From Gracilibacillus orientalis (GTDB taxonomy: Bacteria > Bacillota > Bacilli > Bacillales > Amphibacillaceae), in NCBI RefSeq assembly GCF_900114645.1, contig NZ_FOTR01000011.1:17755-81754 (forward strand): a stretch of 64,000 nt of DNA, given 5' to 3'. The notes beneath the pieces were generated by a model. The model worked only from the letters and a program-made list of their open reading frames with translations. It was not told where the DNA came from and searched no databases. Positions 1 to 8,777 of the stretch are shown piece by piece. Numbering within the stretch: the stretch's first letter is position 1; every line of letters begins with the position of its first letter. The position numbers and the translations under genes were made by a program.

Positions 1-577
1 AAGTCGTTAGAACAGTATAAAATGCCGCCCCTAAGTCTCTAGCATTCACTGGTTGGATTAAACTATTTCCGCCGTTGATTACAAGCATAACCCTAAGCTT
101 ATCTATCATCTTAATAAACTTACTCATATTTCTATCACAAAGATCTCCATATATCATAGAGGGTCTCAAAATAGTTACTTTAGTCAGACATTTTGGATCG
201 TTTGTAAGTTCCTTAATTTTTTGTTCTATCCTTTTATATTCTTCTGATGCGTATTTAAATTCGGAATAAATCCCCGTGGTGTGTATCAATATGGCTCTTT
301 TTACATTTTTGTTAATAGCCGTTTTTACTATTAATGGTGAATGGTGAATATTATAAATGTGCATTATTGTTTCAACATCATTCATTACAGTATTAATAAA
401 GTTTGGATCATCTAGATCTCCAGACACTTTTTCTATATTTAAGCCACTGTTGTCTATCAATGAAGTGTCAGAAGATTCCCTTACAATACAGCGGATTGCA
501 CCTCGATATTTGTGATTGATAAGTTCTTGTAAGAAATATCTTCCCGTATGTCCAGTAATTCCTGTGACTAATAACAC
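1..577 (-). CDS. NAD(P)-dependent epimerase/dehydratase, partial (3' end outside window)
   Basis: The reading frame stays open from a GTG at 577 to the window edge. The GTG is preceded by GGAGGTG. The product starts LLVTGITGHTGRYF, a GxxGxxG Rossmann nucleotide-binding motif, and carries a YSEFK (YxxxK) element around residue 100, so it is an extended or NmrA-like SDR sugar epimerase/dehydratase. It follows the sugar transferase gene by 30 bases and is the last visible gene of the polysaccharide operon. The exact sugar substrate cannot be read from the fragment. The gene is truncated by the window, not visibly broken. Confidence 0.8.
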   Translation of the reverse strand, partial: MLLVTGITGHTGRYFLQELINHKYRGAIRCIVRESSDTSLIDNSGLNIEKVSGDLDDPNFINTVMNDVETIMHIYNIHHSPLIVKTAINKNVKRAILIHTTGIYSEFKYASEEYKRIEQKIKELTNDPKCLTKVTILRPSMIYGDLCDRNMSKFIKMIDKLRVMLVINGGNSLIQPVNARDLGAAFYTVLTT

Positions 578-607
578 CGCTACACCTCCATAAACTAACT
601 GTTTGCA

Positions 608-1234
608 CTATGAACTAGTCTTTTTATTGCTTGCTGCTTCTTTCTTATTTTCACTTCTACCCTCAACAACACCCTCACTCTTCAAAACACTGGCAATGGT
701 ACCGAAGAAACATTTGACATCCAAAGAGAAGCCCATTTCCCTAACATACTCCCCATCCAACTTGGCCTTTATTTTTATTGGAAGTTCATCTCTACCATTA
801 ATCTGAGCCCATCCAGTTAAACCTGGTGGCACATCATTAGCCCCATACTTATCCCGTTCAGCGATCAAGTCATACTGATTCCAAAGCGCTGGCCTAGGGC
901 CAATAATACTCATTTGACCAATAAAAATATTCCAGATTTGAGGTAGCTCATCAAGTGAAGTCTTTCTCAAAAGTTTCCCCATTCTAGTAATGTACTGCAC
1001 TGGATTTTCTAGCAAATGAGTTGGCGTGTCCTTTGGTGTATCAAATCTCATCGTACGAAACTTTAACATATTAAAAAGTGTTTTATTAATTCCGACACGC
1101 TCTTGCTTGAATAGGACAGGACCTTTTGAATCTAATTTAATTCCTACAATAAGAATAAAAAAAATGGGGGATAGTATAACCAACCCTATTAAAGAAATAA
1201 CAATATCTATAAACCTTTTTATTTTTATGTACAT
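608..1234 (-). CDS. Undecaprenyl-phosphate sugar phosphotransferase (initiating sugar transferase)
   Basis: This 208-residue protein belongs to the bacterial sugar transferase family (EpsL/TuaA/WcaJ short form). It transfers a sugar-1-phosphate to undecaprenyl phosphate at the membrane, starting the exopolysaccharide repeat unit. An N-terminal hydrophobic anchor (about residues 8-32) is followed by the family motifs KQERVG, KFRTM, SLDELPQIWN, IIGPRP and PPGLTGWAQINGR. About 208 residues is normal for the short class without extra transmembrane segments. It lies downstream of the CapD-like dehydratase, which would make its UDP-sugar. The 550-base gap upstream is unusually long for an operon and may hold its own promoter. 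Confidence 0.92.
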   Translation of the reverse strand: MYIKIKRFIDIVISLIGLVILSPIFFILIVGIKLDSKGPVLFKQERVGINKTLFNMLKFRTMRFDTPKDTPTHLLENPVQYITRMGKLLRKTSLDELPQIWNIFIGQMSIIGPRPALWNQYDLIAERDKYGANDVPPGLTGWAQINGRDELPIKIKAKLDGEYVREMGFSLDVKCFFGTIASVLKSEGVVEGRSENKKEAASNKKTSS

Positions 1235-1784
1235 TTCCGTTACACTCCTCGAAAGTTTTTTAGTTCGTTAGTACTTAATTAAAGCACTCTTTCAACGAAC
1301 TATAACTAATCAACTAAATTAAATATCAATTTAAATAGGATAGCCACCTCATAATTTCTATTCAATCATTTAAACAAACACAAAATAGATATTTACTTCT
1401 TCGCCAAGTTTCTTCCTTCAACCAACCACTAGAAAAGACCATTAACTTAGACAAAATTCAAAAGTGGAACACTCCCGGCGTATAAGAACATCACTACATT
1501 AAACAACTCCATCGAATGTTTAACTTCCTCGCTTAGAACTAAGATCACCTAAATAATGGATTTGTAATTATTGAACAAATATACCCTTACGAATAAGGAG
1601 CATCTTCCCCGTCTCACACCACACCTCGACAAACTCCCACAGTTATGACCGAGTACCTCTATTGATAAAAGTTAAGAGGACAATACCCTATCTATCAATT
1701 TTTTCTACAATGTAATATAACCTTCGCAATGTAAAGTAATAAATGTTAAAATTATTTATCATAATACATTACAAAGATTATCTA
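1235..1784. other. 550-base intergenic region inside the polysaccharide locus
   Basis: No convincing reading frame is visible on either strand. Stops occur in all frames of the minus strand and I could not match fragments to a known transposase. The only structure I can support is an inverted repeat at 1261-1302. The gap separates the CapD-like gene from the sugar transferase gene, so it may hold a promoter or a leader. Confidence 0.5.
1261..1302. repeat. Inverted repeat upstream of the sugar transferase gene
   Basis: Arms TAGTTCGTT (1261-1269) and AACGAACTA (1294-1302) are perfectly complementary, and an inner partial dyad (AGTACTT/AAAGCACT) extends the stem. It lies 27 bases upstream of the sugar transferase start on the minus strand. 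Read in that direction the hairpin is followed by A residues rather than U residues, so it is more likely a leader hairpin or protein site than a terminator. Confidence 0.5.
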
Positions 1785-3617
1785 TTATTTAGCTATTTCT
1801 ACTTTTTTCTTACTCTCTGCGTATACAACATCCATCAACAGTTCTTTTAACTGCTTTTTATTCTTATAACTAGTGAAACTAGCAATCAATTCCAATAAGT
1901 GTATTCTTTCCACTTCTATAGTCTTCCCAACATAAATCTTCTCAAAAATTGCTTCAGGATGAACCTCATCTTTCCCAAGCAACTCCTCATACATCTTCTC
2001 ACCAGGTCTAATACCGGTAAATTCTATCGGGATTTCTTCTTCCGTATATCCAGATAGTTTAATAAGGTTCTTTGCTAAATCTACTATTCTTACAGGTTCA
2101 CCCATATCCAACACAAAAGTTTCTCCACCTTCTGCTAAAGTACCAGCCTGTATTACAAGTCTTGACGCTTCTGGAATAGTCATAAAATAGCGTGTCATAT
2201 CTGGATGTGTGACCGTCACCGGTCCACCTTCTTCAATTTGTTTTTTAAATAATGGGATTACACTACCACGACTACCAAGTACGTTACCAAATCGTACCGC
2301 AACAAATTTCGATTTACTTCGGGTTGCTAAGTCTTGAACAACCATTTCCGCGATTCGCTTAGTTGCTCCCATTACATTTGTAGGATTAACGGCTTTATCA
2401 GTGGAAACTAAAACAAAAGTATGAGTGCCAAATTCATCTGCCGCTTCCGCTACATTTTTCGTTCCAATAATATTATTTTTTACTGCTTCATGTGGATTAT
2501 ATTCCATTAATGGTACATGTTTATGCGCTGCTGCATGATAAATAATTCTTGGGTTGTGCTCTTGTACAATTTCAAAGATTCGTTCACGATCTTGTACATC
2601 TGCAATTATTGGCAAAATTTCGATATCTTTTTGTTGACATTTTTGTCGAAGCTCCATATCAATAGAATAAATACTGAATTCACCATGTCCAACTAATAAT
2701 ATTTTCGAAGGTGTGAATCGCGTTAATTGTCTACAAATCTCCGATCCTATCGATCCACCTGCACCAGTAACCATGACTGTATTACCCGTTACATACTCTG
2801 AAATAGAGTTAATGTCTAACTCAACAGGTTCTCTACCCAATACATCTTCTACATCAACATTTTTTAGTGAACTTACTGAAATTTTTCCTGACACAATGTC
2901 TTCTATCTTTGGAACCATCTGTACTTTTACATTAGTACTGTTACAAATGGCAACTAATTCTGATAATGCACCATTTGTTAAAGATGGAATCGCAATCACC
3001 ACATGATCGATTTCTAGATTTTTCACTAAATCTGGGATTTCTTTTGTACTCCCTGCTACAGGAAGGTCATACAATTGCATTTTATGTTTTGCCATATCGT
3101 CATCCGCAAATGCAACAGGTAATAGATCAGTATGTTGTTGTTCATTCTTTAATTGTCTAGCAATCATCGCCCCAGCTGCGCCAGCCCCGACTATTAATGT
3201 ACGATCTCTATTTTCCTTGTCTTGCAGATATTGATCACGGTAAACTCTCCAAACAAATCTTGAGCCACCAATTAAGATAATATGTAATAACCACGTTACA
3301 AGAAGAGCTCTTCTGTAAATAGTGAAATCATTAGCTAAAAATTGTACAATCCCTGTCGCCACTATTGTGAAAGTGATTGCCTTCACAATTGCGATTAATT
3401 CCCCTATACTCGCATAAGCCCAAACTTTATGGTACAGCTTATAGACAAACGCAAAAAAGTGATGAAACAATAGTAAGGCGATCGCTGTAATCGCCATTGT
3501 TCCAACTTCAAAGTATGGAATATCAGGGTAAACAATCCATGAAGCTATAAAAATCGCTGTACTAACAATCAGAGAATCTAATAACATTAATAATAAAATT
3601 CGTTTTTTATAACCCAT
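1785..3617 (-). CDS. Polysaccharide biosynthesis NDP-sugar dehydratase, CapD/EpsC family
   Basis: A membrane-bound nucleoside-diphosphate-sugar 4,6-dehydratase/epimerase of about 610 residues, the usual length for CapD/EpsC. Several transmembrane helices (about residues 10-125) precede a CoA-binding-like Rossmann segment (TLIVGAGAAGAMIA) and the SDR catalytic domain, which starts at VTGAGGSIGSEICRQL and contains STDKAVNPTNVMGATKR. It probably converts UDP-GlcNAc to the keto-sugar used for the polysaccharide. I chose the third Met (MGYKKRILLL) because GGAAGGG lies 9 bases upstream of it; the earlier in-frame ATG at 3635 has no such site. It follows galU closely. Confidence 0.93.
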   Translation of the reverse strand: MGYKKRILLLMLLDSLIVSTAIFIASWIVYPDIPYFEVGTMAITAIALLLFHHFFAFVYKLYHKVWAYASIGELIAIVKAITFTIVATGIVQFLANDFTIYRRALLVTWLLHIILIGGSRFVWRVYRDQYLQDKENRDRTLIVGAGAAGAMIARQLKNEQQHTDLLPVAFADDDMAKHKMQLYDLPVAGSTKEIPDLVKNLEIDHVVIAIPSLTNGALSELVAICNSTNVKVQMVPKIEDIVSGKISVSSLKNVDVEDVLGREPVELDINSISEYVTGNTVMVTGAGGSIGSEICRQLTRFTPSKILLVGHGEFSIYSIDMELRQKCQQKDIEILPIIADVQDRERIFEIVQEHNPRIIYHAAAHKHVPLMEYNPHEAVKNNIIGTKNVAEAADEFGTHTFVLVSTDKAVNPTNVMGATKRIAEMVVQDLATRSKSKFVAVRFGNVLGSRGSVIPLFKKQIEEGGPVTVTHPDMTRYFMTIPEASRLVIQAGTLAEGGETFVLDMGEPVRIVDLAKNLIKLSGYTEEEIPIEFTGIRPGEKMYEELLGKDEVHPEAIFEKIYVGKTIEVERIHLLELIASFTSYKNKKQLKELLMDVVYAESKKKVEIAK

Positions 3618-3644
3618 TTGGGCCATCCCTTCCATGGTTCAGAA

Positions 3645-4529
3645 TTATTGTTTTACCTTGCTGCTTCCCACAGCTAATTGGTTAATGATTTTTTGCACTT
3701 CATCCCCAATTTCGTCATTTTGCAGTGCAAATTCGATCGTTGTTTTGATAAATCCTAGCTTTTCGCCAACGTCATAACGTTTGCCGGCAAAGTCATACGC
3801 GAATACACTTTGAGATTCATTTAATCGCTGAATCGCATCGGTTAATTGAATCTCGCCACCAGCACCTACTTCTTTCTGTTCTAAATATTGAAAAATAGTA
3901 GGTGATAATACGTAACGTCCCATTATTGCTAGGTTGGATGGTGCTGTTCCAGGTTTAGGTTTTTCAACAAATTTATTTACCGAATAGTTATCACCATGCT
4001 GTTCCTTTGGATCAACAATTCCATAACGGTGTGTTTCATGCTCTGGAACCTGTTGCACACCAATAACTGATCCACCTGTACTTTCGTATTCATTGATTAA
4101 TTGCTTTAGACATGGGGTTTCCGACTGAACAATGTCATCGCCAAGTAATACTGCGAATGGTTCGTCGCCAATAAATTTACGTGCACACCATACAGCATGT
4201 CCTAAGCCTAAAGGTTCTTTTTGACGTATGTAGTGAATATCCACTTCTGCTGGTTGCTTCGTCTTTTCTAATAGATCAAACTTACCTTTCTTCAATAGGT
4301 TATCTTCTAATTCAAAATTATGGTCGAAATGGTCTTCAATTGCACGCTTACCTTTACCGGTTACAATTATAATATCTTCTATTCCAGATGCAATCGCTTC
4401 TTCTACTATATATTGTATCGTTGGTTTATCGACAATTGGTAAAATTTCCTTCGGCATCGCTTTCGTGGCAGGTAAGAATCTAGTTCCTAGTCCTGCTGCT
4501 GGAATGATCGCTTTTCTTACTTTTTTCAT
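3645..4529 (-). CDS. galU: UTP--glucose-1-phosphate uridylyltransferase
   Basis: The 294-residue cytoplasmic enzyme makes UDP-glucose from UTP and glucose-1-phosphate. The nucleotidyltransferase signature [20 protein letters not shown] sits at the N-terminus, followed by [16 protein letters not shown], the LGDDIV metal site and [20 protein letters not shown], all typical of GalU/GtaB. The length matches the family. It lies between the YwqE phosphatase and the CapD-like gene, so it most likely feeds UDP-sugars to this polysaccharide pathway. A housekeeping GtaB may exist elsewhere, so this could be a pathway-dedicated paralogue. Confidence 0.95.
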   Translation of the reverse strand: MKKVRKAIIPAAGLGTRFLPATKAMPKEILPIVDKPTIQYIVEEAIASGIEDIIIVTGKGKRAIEDHFDHNFELEDNLLKKGKFDLLEKTKQPAEVDIHYIRQKEPLGLGHAVWCARKFIGDEPFAVLLGDDIVQSETPCLKQLINEYESTGGSVIGVQQVPEHETHRYGIVDPKEQHGDNYSVNKFVEKPKPGTAPSNLAIMGRYVLSPTIFQYLEQKEVGAGGEIQLTDAIQRLNESQSVFAYDFAGKRYDVGEKLGFIKTTIEFALQNDEIGDEVQKIINQLAVGSSKVKQ

Positions 4530-4615
4530 AATAGATAACAGTCCTCCAAAACATATTTAAACATTCAACTAAAATGCACCTTTAAAAGTTAACTCTAACA
4601 GATAGTTCTTCACAA

Positions 4616-5383
4616 CTAAAAAATTCCCATAATCTTCTTTCTTTTTATTTTCTCTGGGACATCGCCTACTACATGATCCCCATTCACTAAGCATTGCGCA
4701 TTTTCCATAAACCAGTAAACCAGTGAAGTACCATAATTATCTTTGATAACTCCATGTGCTTCTTGCATCACAAAACCTCTACTCGTTATATTATGCGCAT
4801 CAGATGCAATAAAATGCGTTAAGTTTGCTTCAATTAACTGCAGGCTGAATTTCTTGATTTTCTTACCAAATCTCCCTGCGACGCTTGCTGCGGTAACTTG
4901 GGTTAGCGTACCATTGCTTACCAAATCATATAAAATATTAGGATTTTCGATTAATTCTTTGTTGCGTTCTGGGTGTACAATAATCGGTTTGATTCCTTGC
5001 AATTGTAAATCAAACATTAATTGTTTCGTATATCGCGGCACATGATTGGATGGAAACTCTACGAATAAATATCCGCTTGTATCATTTAGTGGTAGCAGTT
5101 GTCCGTTCTCTAAGTCATCTAACATATCTCCGTTTATGCGTGTTTCTTGTCCTGGAAGAATGGTAAGAGGAATAGCTTCTGCTTGTAATCTATCATTTAA
5201 TTGATCCACGGCTACTAATATATCTTCTTTATAGTTATCATAGCTACCATTTAAGTGGTGCGGTGTGGCAATAATCGTGTTAATCCCTTGTGATACGGCA
5301 CTTTTTGCCATTTGAACACTGTCTTCCATATGTTTCGCACCGTCATCCACACCAGGAAGGATATGACAATGAATATCGATCAT
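4616..5383 (-). CDS. ywqE: Tyrosine-protein phosphatase, PHP family (YwqE/CpsB/EpsC type)
   Basis: This 255-residue manganese-dependent phosphatase removes phosphate from the BY-kinase tyrosine cluster and from its substrates. The PHP metal ligands are all present: H5 and H7 in DIHCH, H42 in ATPHH, E80 in LPGQE, E109, H137 and R140 in VHPER, and D195 and H197 in SDAH. It starts at ATG with AAAGGA upstream. It shares the locus with a Wzz-like modulator and kinase, the usual phosphorylation switch for exopolysaccharide export. A paralogue with most of these residues replaced lies directly upstream. Confidence 0.93.
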   Translation of the reverse strand: MIDIHCHILPGVDDGAKHMEDSVQMAKSAVSQGINTIIATPHHLNGSYDNYKEDILVAVDQLNDRLQAEAIPLTILPGQETRINGDMLDDLENGQLLPLNDTSGYLFVEFPSNHVPRYTKQLMFDLQLQGIKPIIVHPERNKELIENPNILYDLVSNGTLTQVTAASVAGRFGKKIKKFSLQLIEANLTHFIASDAHNITSRGFVMQEAHGVIKDNYGTSLVYWFMENAQCLVNGDHVVGDVPEKIKRKKIMGIF

Positions 5384-5519
5384 ATCAATTCATCGTCCTT
5401 TCTTATTAAAATATAAACTTTTTTGTCAGAATATCATGTTAAAGTATAACAGGAAACAAACGAAATGGAAATAGGATTTAAATGATGATTTTTGCCGAAT
5501 CAAGGTTTAATTAACCTTT

Positions 5520-6281
5520 TCAAATCAAACCAAATAGTTTCTTCTTTTTAATTCTAGCTGGTTCTTCTCCTTGAACCATTTTATTATCCAAGAGTAAACT
5601 CATGTTTTCCCGTAATACATACCACTGGTTGAAAGAAGTATTCCGCTTTATCATCTTCCACGCAGGTTCCAAGTAATATTCTTTTGCTTCTGAGGTGTCT
5701 GAACCAACGAAATGGACCAGATTACTCTTCACAAATTGTTGGGTTAACTTTTGCAATTTCTTACCGTTCTTGCCAGCTATACTTTTAGCACTCACTTGTA
5801 CTAATGCACCATTCTTCACCATACTGTAGAGATTATCATCATCTTCCTGAATCTGCAGATTTTTTTCAGGATTAACAAGCACAGGTTTATAACCTTTTAA
5901 TTGTAGTTCATAGCACAATTGTTTGGTATATTCCGGAATGTAATCATACATTAATTCAATGAAGACATATTTAGGCTCTGTACCATAAGTAATTAAACTA
6001 CCATTTTCTATGTCATCTTCTAGATTTCCATAGATACGGATTGTTTGTCCAGGAATGATTTCCACGTTTATATTTTCTTCCACTAGTTGTTGATTGATTT
6101 TCTCAACAAGACTGATAATAGTGTCTTTATTGACTTCTTGTTTTTCTTGTATGTATCTGGGTGCTGCAATGATTTTTCTCACCCCCGCTTTTTCCGCTTC
6201 TTTCACTATTGCGATCGACGAAGAAATATTTGCCACACTTTCTTTGTTAATTGGAAGAATATATGGATTGATATCCAACAT
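5520..6281 (-). CDS. Catalytically degenerate YwqE/CpsB paralogue (probable pseudophosphatase)
   Basis: The protein aligns without gaps to the neighbouring YwqE up to about residue 200, but the PHP active site is dismantled: H5 is N, H7 is Y, H42 is R, E80 is T, H137 is N, R140 is K and H197 is S. E109 and D195 remain. The frame is intact, with hydrophobic core segments conserved (PGQ, YTKQL, HFVGSD), so this looks like a retained protein, not a decaying gene. I place the start at the ATG at 6281, after AAAGGGTGG; in-frame GTG codons lie just upstream. A regulatory or phosphotyrosine-binding role is inference only. Confidence 0.85.
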   Translation of the reverse strand: MLDINPYILPINKESVANISSSIAIVKEAEKAGVRKIIAAPRYIQEKQEVNKDTIISLVEKINQQLVEENINVEIIPGQTIRIYGNLEDDIENGSLITYGTEPKYVFIELMYDYIPEYTKQLCYELQLKGYKPVLVNPEKNLQIQEDDDNLYSMVKNGALVQVSAKSIAGKNGKKLQKLTQQFVKSNLVHFVGSDTSEAKEYYLEPAWKMIKRNTSFNQWYVLRENMSLLLDNKMVQGEEPARIKKKKLFGLI

Positions 6282-6448
6282 ATGCACCACCCTTTCCCGT
6301 CATTCTATTCACTCACATAAGACCTTAGTCCTATCATATATAAAGAATAGCATATCCATTGCTATTAGGAAAGTGTTAACAATTTCAGTCCCTCATCATA
6401 TACACATTAGTTTAACAACCTTTTTTTATGGGGATTCATTCATAAAAA

Positions 6449-6487
6449 AATACCTTTCGACCATTTTAATTAGTCGAAAGGTATTTT
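6449..6487 (-). terminator. Rho-independent terminator after the BY-kinase gene
   Basis: ATACCTTTCGAC and GTCGAAAGGTAT form a 12-bp stem with a short loop and flanking A/T runs on both sides. It begins right after the kinase stop codon. The T-run on the minus strand makes it a terminator for the modulator-kinase pair, possibly bidirectional. Confidence 0.85.
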
Positions 6488-7180
6488 TTAGTTTCCGTAA
6501 TAGTAGTAGTGACCTTTTTTCTGTTCACGGTCATTTAGTACAACACCTAATAGTTTCGCATTACCAACTTCTAACAGATCTTTTGCCTTTGTGGCAGCAT
6601 CGTATTCTGTCTGTTTACTACGAACAACCATTACTGCACCATCACAAATATTAGCAAGAATTTGTGCATCGGTTACTGCTAATACTGGTGGTGTATCAAA
6701 AAGCACGATATCATAATCCAGTCCAGCATTAGAAATAAGATTTTCCATCGCTTTAGATCCTAACAATTCAGATGGATTCGGCGGGATCGGCCCACACGTT
6801 AATAAATCAAGTCCTGCCACATCACTGCTCGTAACAGATTCACGTAATTCTGTTTCACCCACCAGTACACTACTTAATCCTCTACGATTATCAATTCGGA
6901 AAGTATAGTGTAATGTTGGTTTACGCATATCCGCATCAATGAGCAATACTTTCTTTCCTTGCTGGGCAAACACGATGGCCAAGTTCGCCGTTGTAGACGA
7001 CTTCCCTTCTGAAGGTCCAGAAGATGTCACAAGTATGTTTTTAAGTTCTCCATCTACAGCTGAGAATTGCAAGTTCGTTCGAATCGTTTTATATTGTTCT
7101 GAAATAGGAGAACGCGGGTTCATCTTTGTAATTAAATGTCTTACATTATTTAATTTAAACTGTTTTTTTCCTCTGGCCAC
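6488..7180 (-). CDS. ywqD: BY-kinase, polysaccharide biosynthesis tyrosine autokinase (YwqD/CapB type)
   Basis: A 230-residue cytoplasmic bacterial tyrosine kinase. Walker A is SSGPSEGKSSTTANLA, Walker A' is VLLIDADMRKPT and Walker B is IVLFDTPPV. The C-terminus carries the autophosphorylated tyrosine cluster (HYYYYGN). It is the separate-chain Gram-positive form and needs the membrane modulator encoded immediately upstream; the two genes overlap by 26 bases (7155-7180), implying coupled translation. The start is a GTG with a GGAG-rich site upstream. It controls polymer length or export with YwqE as the opposing phosphatase. Confidence 0.95.
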   Translation of the reverse strand: MARGKKQFKLNNVRHLITKMNPRSPISEQYKTIRTNLQFSAVDGELKNILVTSSGPSEGKSSTTANLAIVFAQQGKKVLLIDADMRKPTLHYTFRIDNRRGLSSVLVGETELRESVTSSDVAGLDLLTCGPIPPNPSELLGSKAMENLISNAGLDYDIVLFDTPPVLAVTDAQILANICDGAVMVVRSKQTEYDAATKAKDLLEVGNAKLLGVVLNDREQKKGHYYYYGN

Positions 7181-7919
7181 TTACGTTCCCCCTCTCCTTT
7201 GTTTGATTGATCGAAACGGGCTTACCCATCGACATCATATCTTTTTCCTCAATATGCGAGACTACTCCGAGAATCGGTAATTCCAATTTGTCCTCCACAT
7301 CTTGCTCGGTTTTAACTGTGTTGTCTAAGTATTCAAACAAGAACGCTAAACCTACCCCAACCATTGCCCCAAGTACCATCGCAATTGCTATGTTAAGCAG
7401 TGGTTTCGGATTCACGGGTGACGGATTTGCTGGTACAACCGCTTCGGATAAGACATTCGCATTGCTAACGTTCATTAATTCTGGTAAGTCTTCACGAAAA
7501 ACTTCCACCGTCGTATTAGCTATTTCCGCCGCTACTGCCGGATCATAGTCCGTTGCCGTTAACGTAACAACCTGTGAGCTCTCTGAGTTAGATAAAGATA
7601 TTTTTTCACTCAACGCTAATGTCGAAATCGTTAAGTTCATTTCATCCACTACTTGATCCAATATTCGATTACTAGTGATGATATCGTTATATGTATTGAT
7701 TATTTCTACGTTGGATCGAATTTGGTTAAGGTCGACATTACTTGTCTCATTTGTATCTTGATTGACGATAAATTGTGTACTAGATTGATAAGTTGGTGTT
7801 AAAACAAAAAAACTAAGGATTGCGCTGATCCCGGCAGCGCCAACAATTAATAATATAATCAGTAATAAACGTTTCTTCAGGACTTCGAAAATCTCTTTCA
7901 GTGATATCGTTTCTTCCAT
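7155..7919 (-). CDS. ywqC: Wzz/YwqC-type polysaccharide chain-length modulator and kinase activator
   Basis: The 254-residue membrane protein has an N-terminal transmembrane helix (about residues 18-40), an extracytoplasmic Wzz domain, and a second helix (about residues 172-192) preceded by the proline-rich segment NPSPVNPKP typical of chain-length determinants. The cytoplasmic tail would activate the BY-kinase encoded by the overlapping next gene. GGAGGT lies upstream of the ATG. It is the first gene after a good sigma-A promoter at 7995-8024. Confidence 0.93.
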   Translation of the reverse strand: MEETISLKEIFEVLKKRLLLIILLIVGAAGISAILSFFVLTPTYQSSTQFIVNQDTNETSNVDLNQIRSNVEIINTYNDIITSNRILDQVVDEMNLTISTLALSEKISLSNSESSQVVTLTATDYDPAVAAEIANTTVEVFREDLPELMNVSNANVLSEAVVPANPSPVNPKPLLNIAIAMVLGAMVGVGLAFLFEYLDNTVKTEQDVEDKLELPILGVVSHIEEKDMMSMGKPVSINQTKERGNVSGQRKKTV

Positions 7920-7994
7920 TATTCGTTACCTCCGCATATAGTTCTTTCAGATGAAGTCTATCGCTATATTGTATACGATCACACCATAAACGAA

Positions 7995-8024
7995 ATTATA
8001 ACATAAACTGTTTTTATTTGTCAT
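7995..8024 (-). promoter_or_regulatory. Probable sigma-A promoter of the modulator-kinase operon
   Basis: On the minus strand ATGACA (8019-8024) and TATAAT (7995-8000) are separated by 18 bases, about 75 bases upstream of the ywqC start. A perfect 14-base palindrome, TTATACTCGTATAA at 8067-8080, lies about 43 bases upstream of the -35 box and could bind an activator such as the adjacent LuxR-type regulator; that link is inference. Confidence 0.65.
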
Positions 8025-8077
8025 AATTATCTTGTGATTTTTTGTGAATTTTCTAGGTACTATTTGTTATACTCGTA

Positions 8078-8113
8078 TAAAAAGAAGCCTGCGTTATCTA
8101 TCAACACAGACTT
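8078..8113 (-). terminator. Terminator after the response regulator gene
   Basis: On the minus strand AAGTCTG and CAGGCTT form a 7-bp stem (one G-U pair) followed by CTTTTTAT. It lies 8 bases after the stop codon of the regulator and separates it from the ywqC promoter. Confidence 0.65.
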
Positions 8114-8120
8114 TGATTCA

Positions 8121-8750
8121 TTACGATACATGGAACCATTGATTCTTTAGTGCTGTAATCACCGCATTCGTTCGATCAGGTACTTCTAATTTTCTTAAGA
8201 TCGAACTGATGTGATTTTTAACCGTTTTGTCGGTAATATATAATTTCTGACTGATACGGTTGTTACTATATCCTTGTGTTAAGAGTTCCATCACTTCCCA
8301 TTCACGATTGGTGAATACACCCACTGGCCGCCTTTCTTTGCGACTATGAATGTCACGGTAGTCTCCTAATAGAACTTGACTTAAATCCTCATGAATATAG
8401 TGTTGTCCAGATATAATCTTTTGAATGGCATGAACTAGCTCTTTCTTCTCCATTCCATTAAAGAAGTAACCATTAAGGTCCATTTTAAATAACTCTGTAA
8501 GGCTTGGATGATTGGCATCTTCTGTCCATACAATAATTTGCTTGTTGTTTTTCATGTATGTATTAATTAGGCTCATGGTATCTACATTTGTATCAATATC
8601 AATGATGAGCAGGTCGATAATATAGTCTCGGAGTTTTTCTTGTTGTTTCGGTTCAACCGCAATGATATTATAAGATTCAAACTCATTCGAAAGCACCCCT
8701 ACTAAACCTTCTCGAAAAATAGAAGTTTCTTTCACTATTGCTATACGCAT
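8121..8750 (-). CDS. LuxR/NarL-type response regulator with atypical receiver domain
   Basis: A 209-residue two-domain regulator. The C-terminal LuxR-type helix-turn-helix is canonical (FTNREWEVMELLTQGYSNNR, then DKTVKNHISSILRKL). The N-terminal receiver is recognisable (FREGLVGVL, D51 in IIDIDTN) but the acidic pair near the N-terminus is K7-E8 instead of D-D, and the conserved lysine after beta-5 is replaced by N in GYFFNGM. Normal phosphorylation is therefore doubtful. There is no adjacent histidine kinase. A cyclic-di-GMP riboswitch and terminator precede it, and polysaccharide genes follow it, so it is a candidate activator or repressor of that locus. Confidence 0.88.
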   Translation of the reverse strand: MRIAIVKETSIFREGLVGVLSNEFESYNIIAVEPKQQEKLRDYIIDLLIIDIDTNVDTMSLINTYMKNNKQIIVWTEDANHPSLTELFKMDLNGYFFNGMEKKELVHAIQKIISGQHYIHEDLSQVLLGDYRDIHSRKERRPVGVFTNREWEVMELLTQGYSNNRISQKLYITDKTVKNHISSILRKLEVPDRTNAVITALKNQWFHVS

Positions 8751-8777
8751 TGATATTTCCTCCTGTTTTCCTTTTTT

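Noticed and set aside
1381..1750. Decayed transposase upstream of the sugar transferase
   Set aside because: Short fragments looked suggestive, but no transposase motif could be matched in any frame.
6094..6654. 186-codon plus-strand frame across the kinase terminator
   Set aside because: It is antisense to two well-supported genes and crosses a strong terminator.
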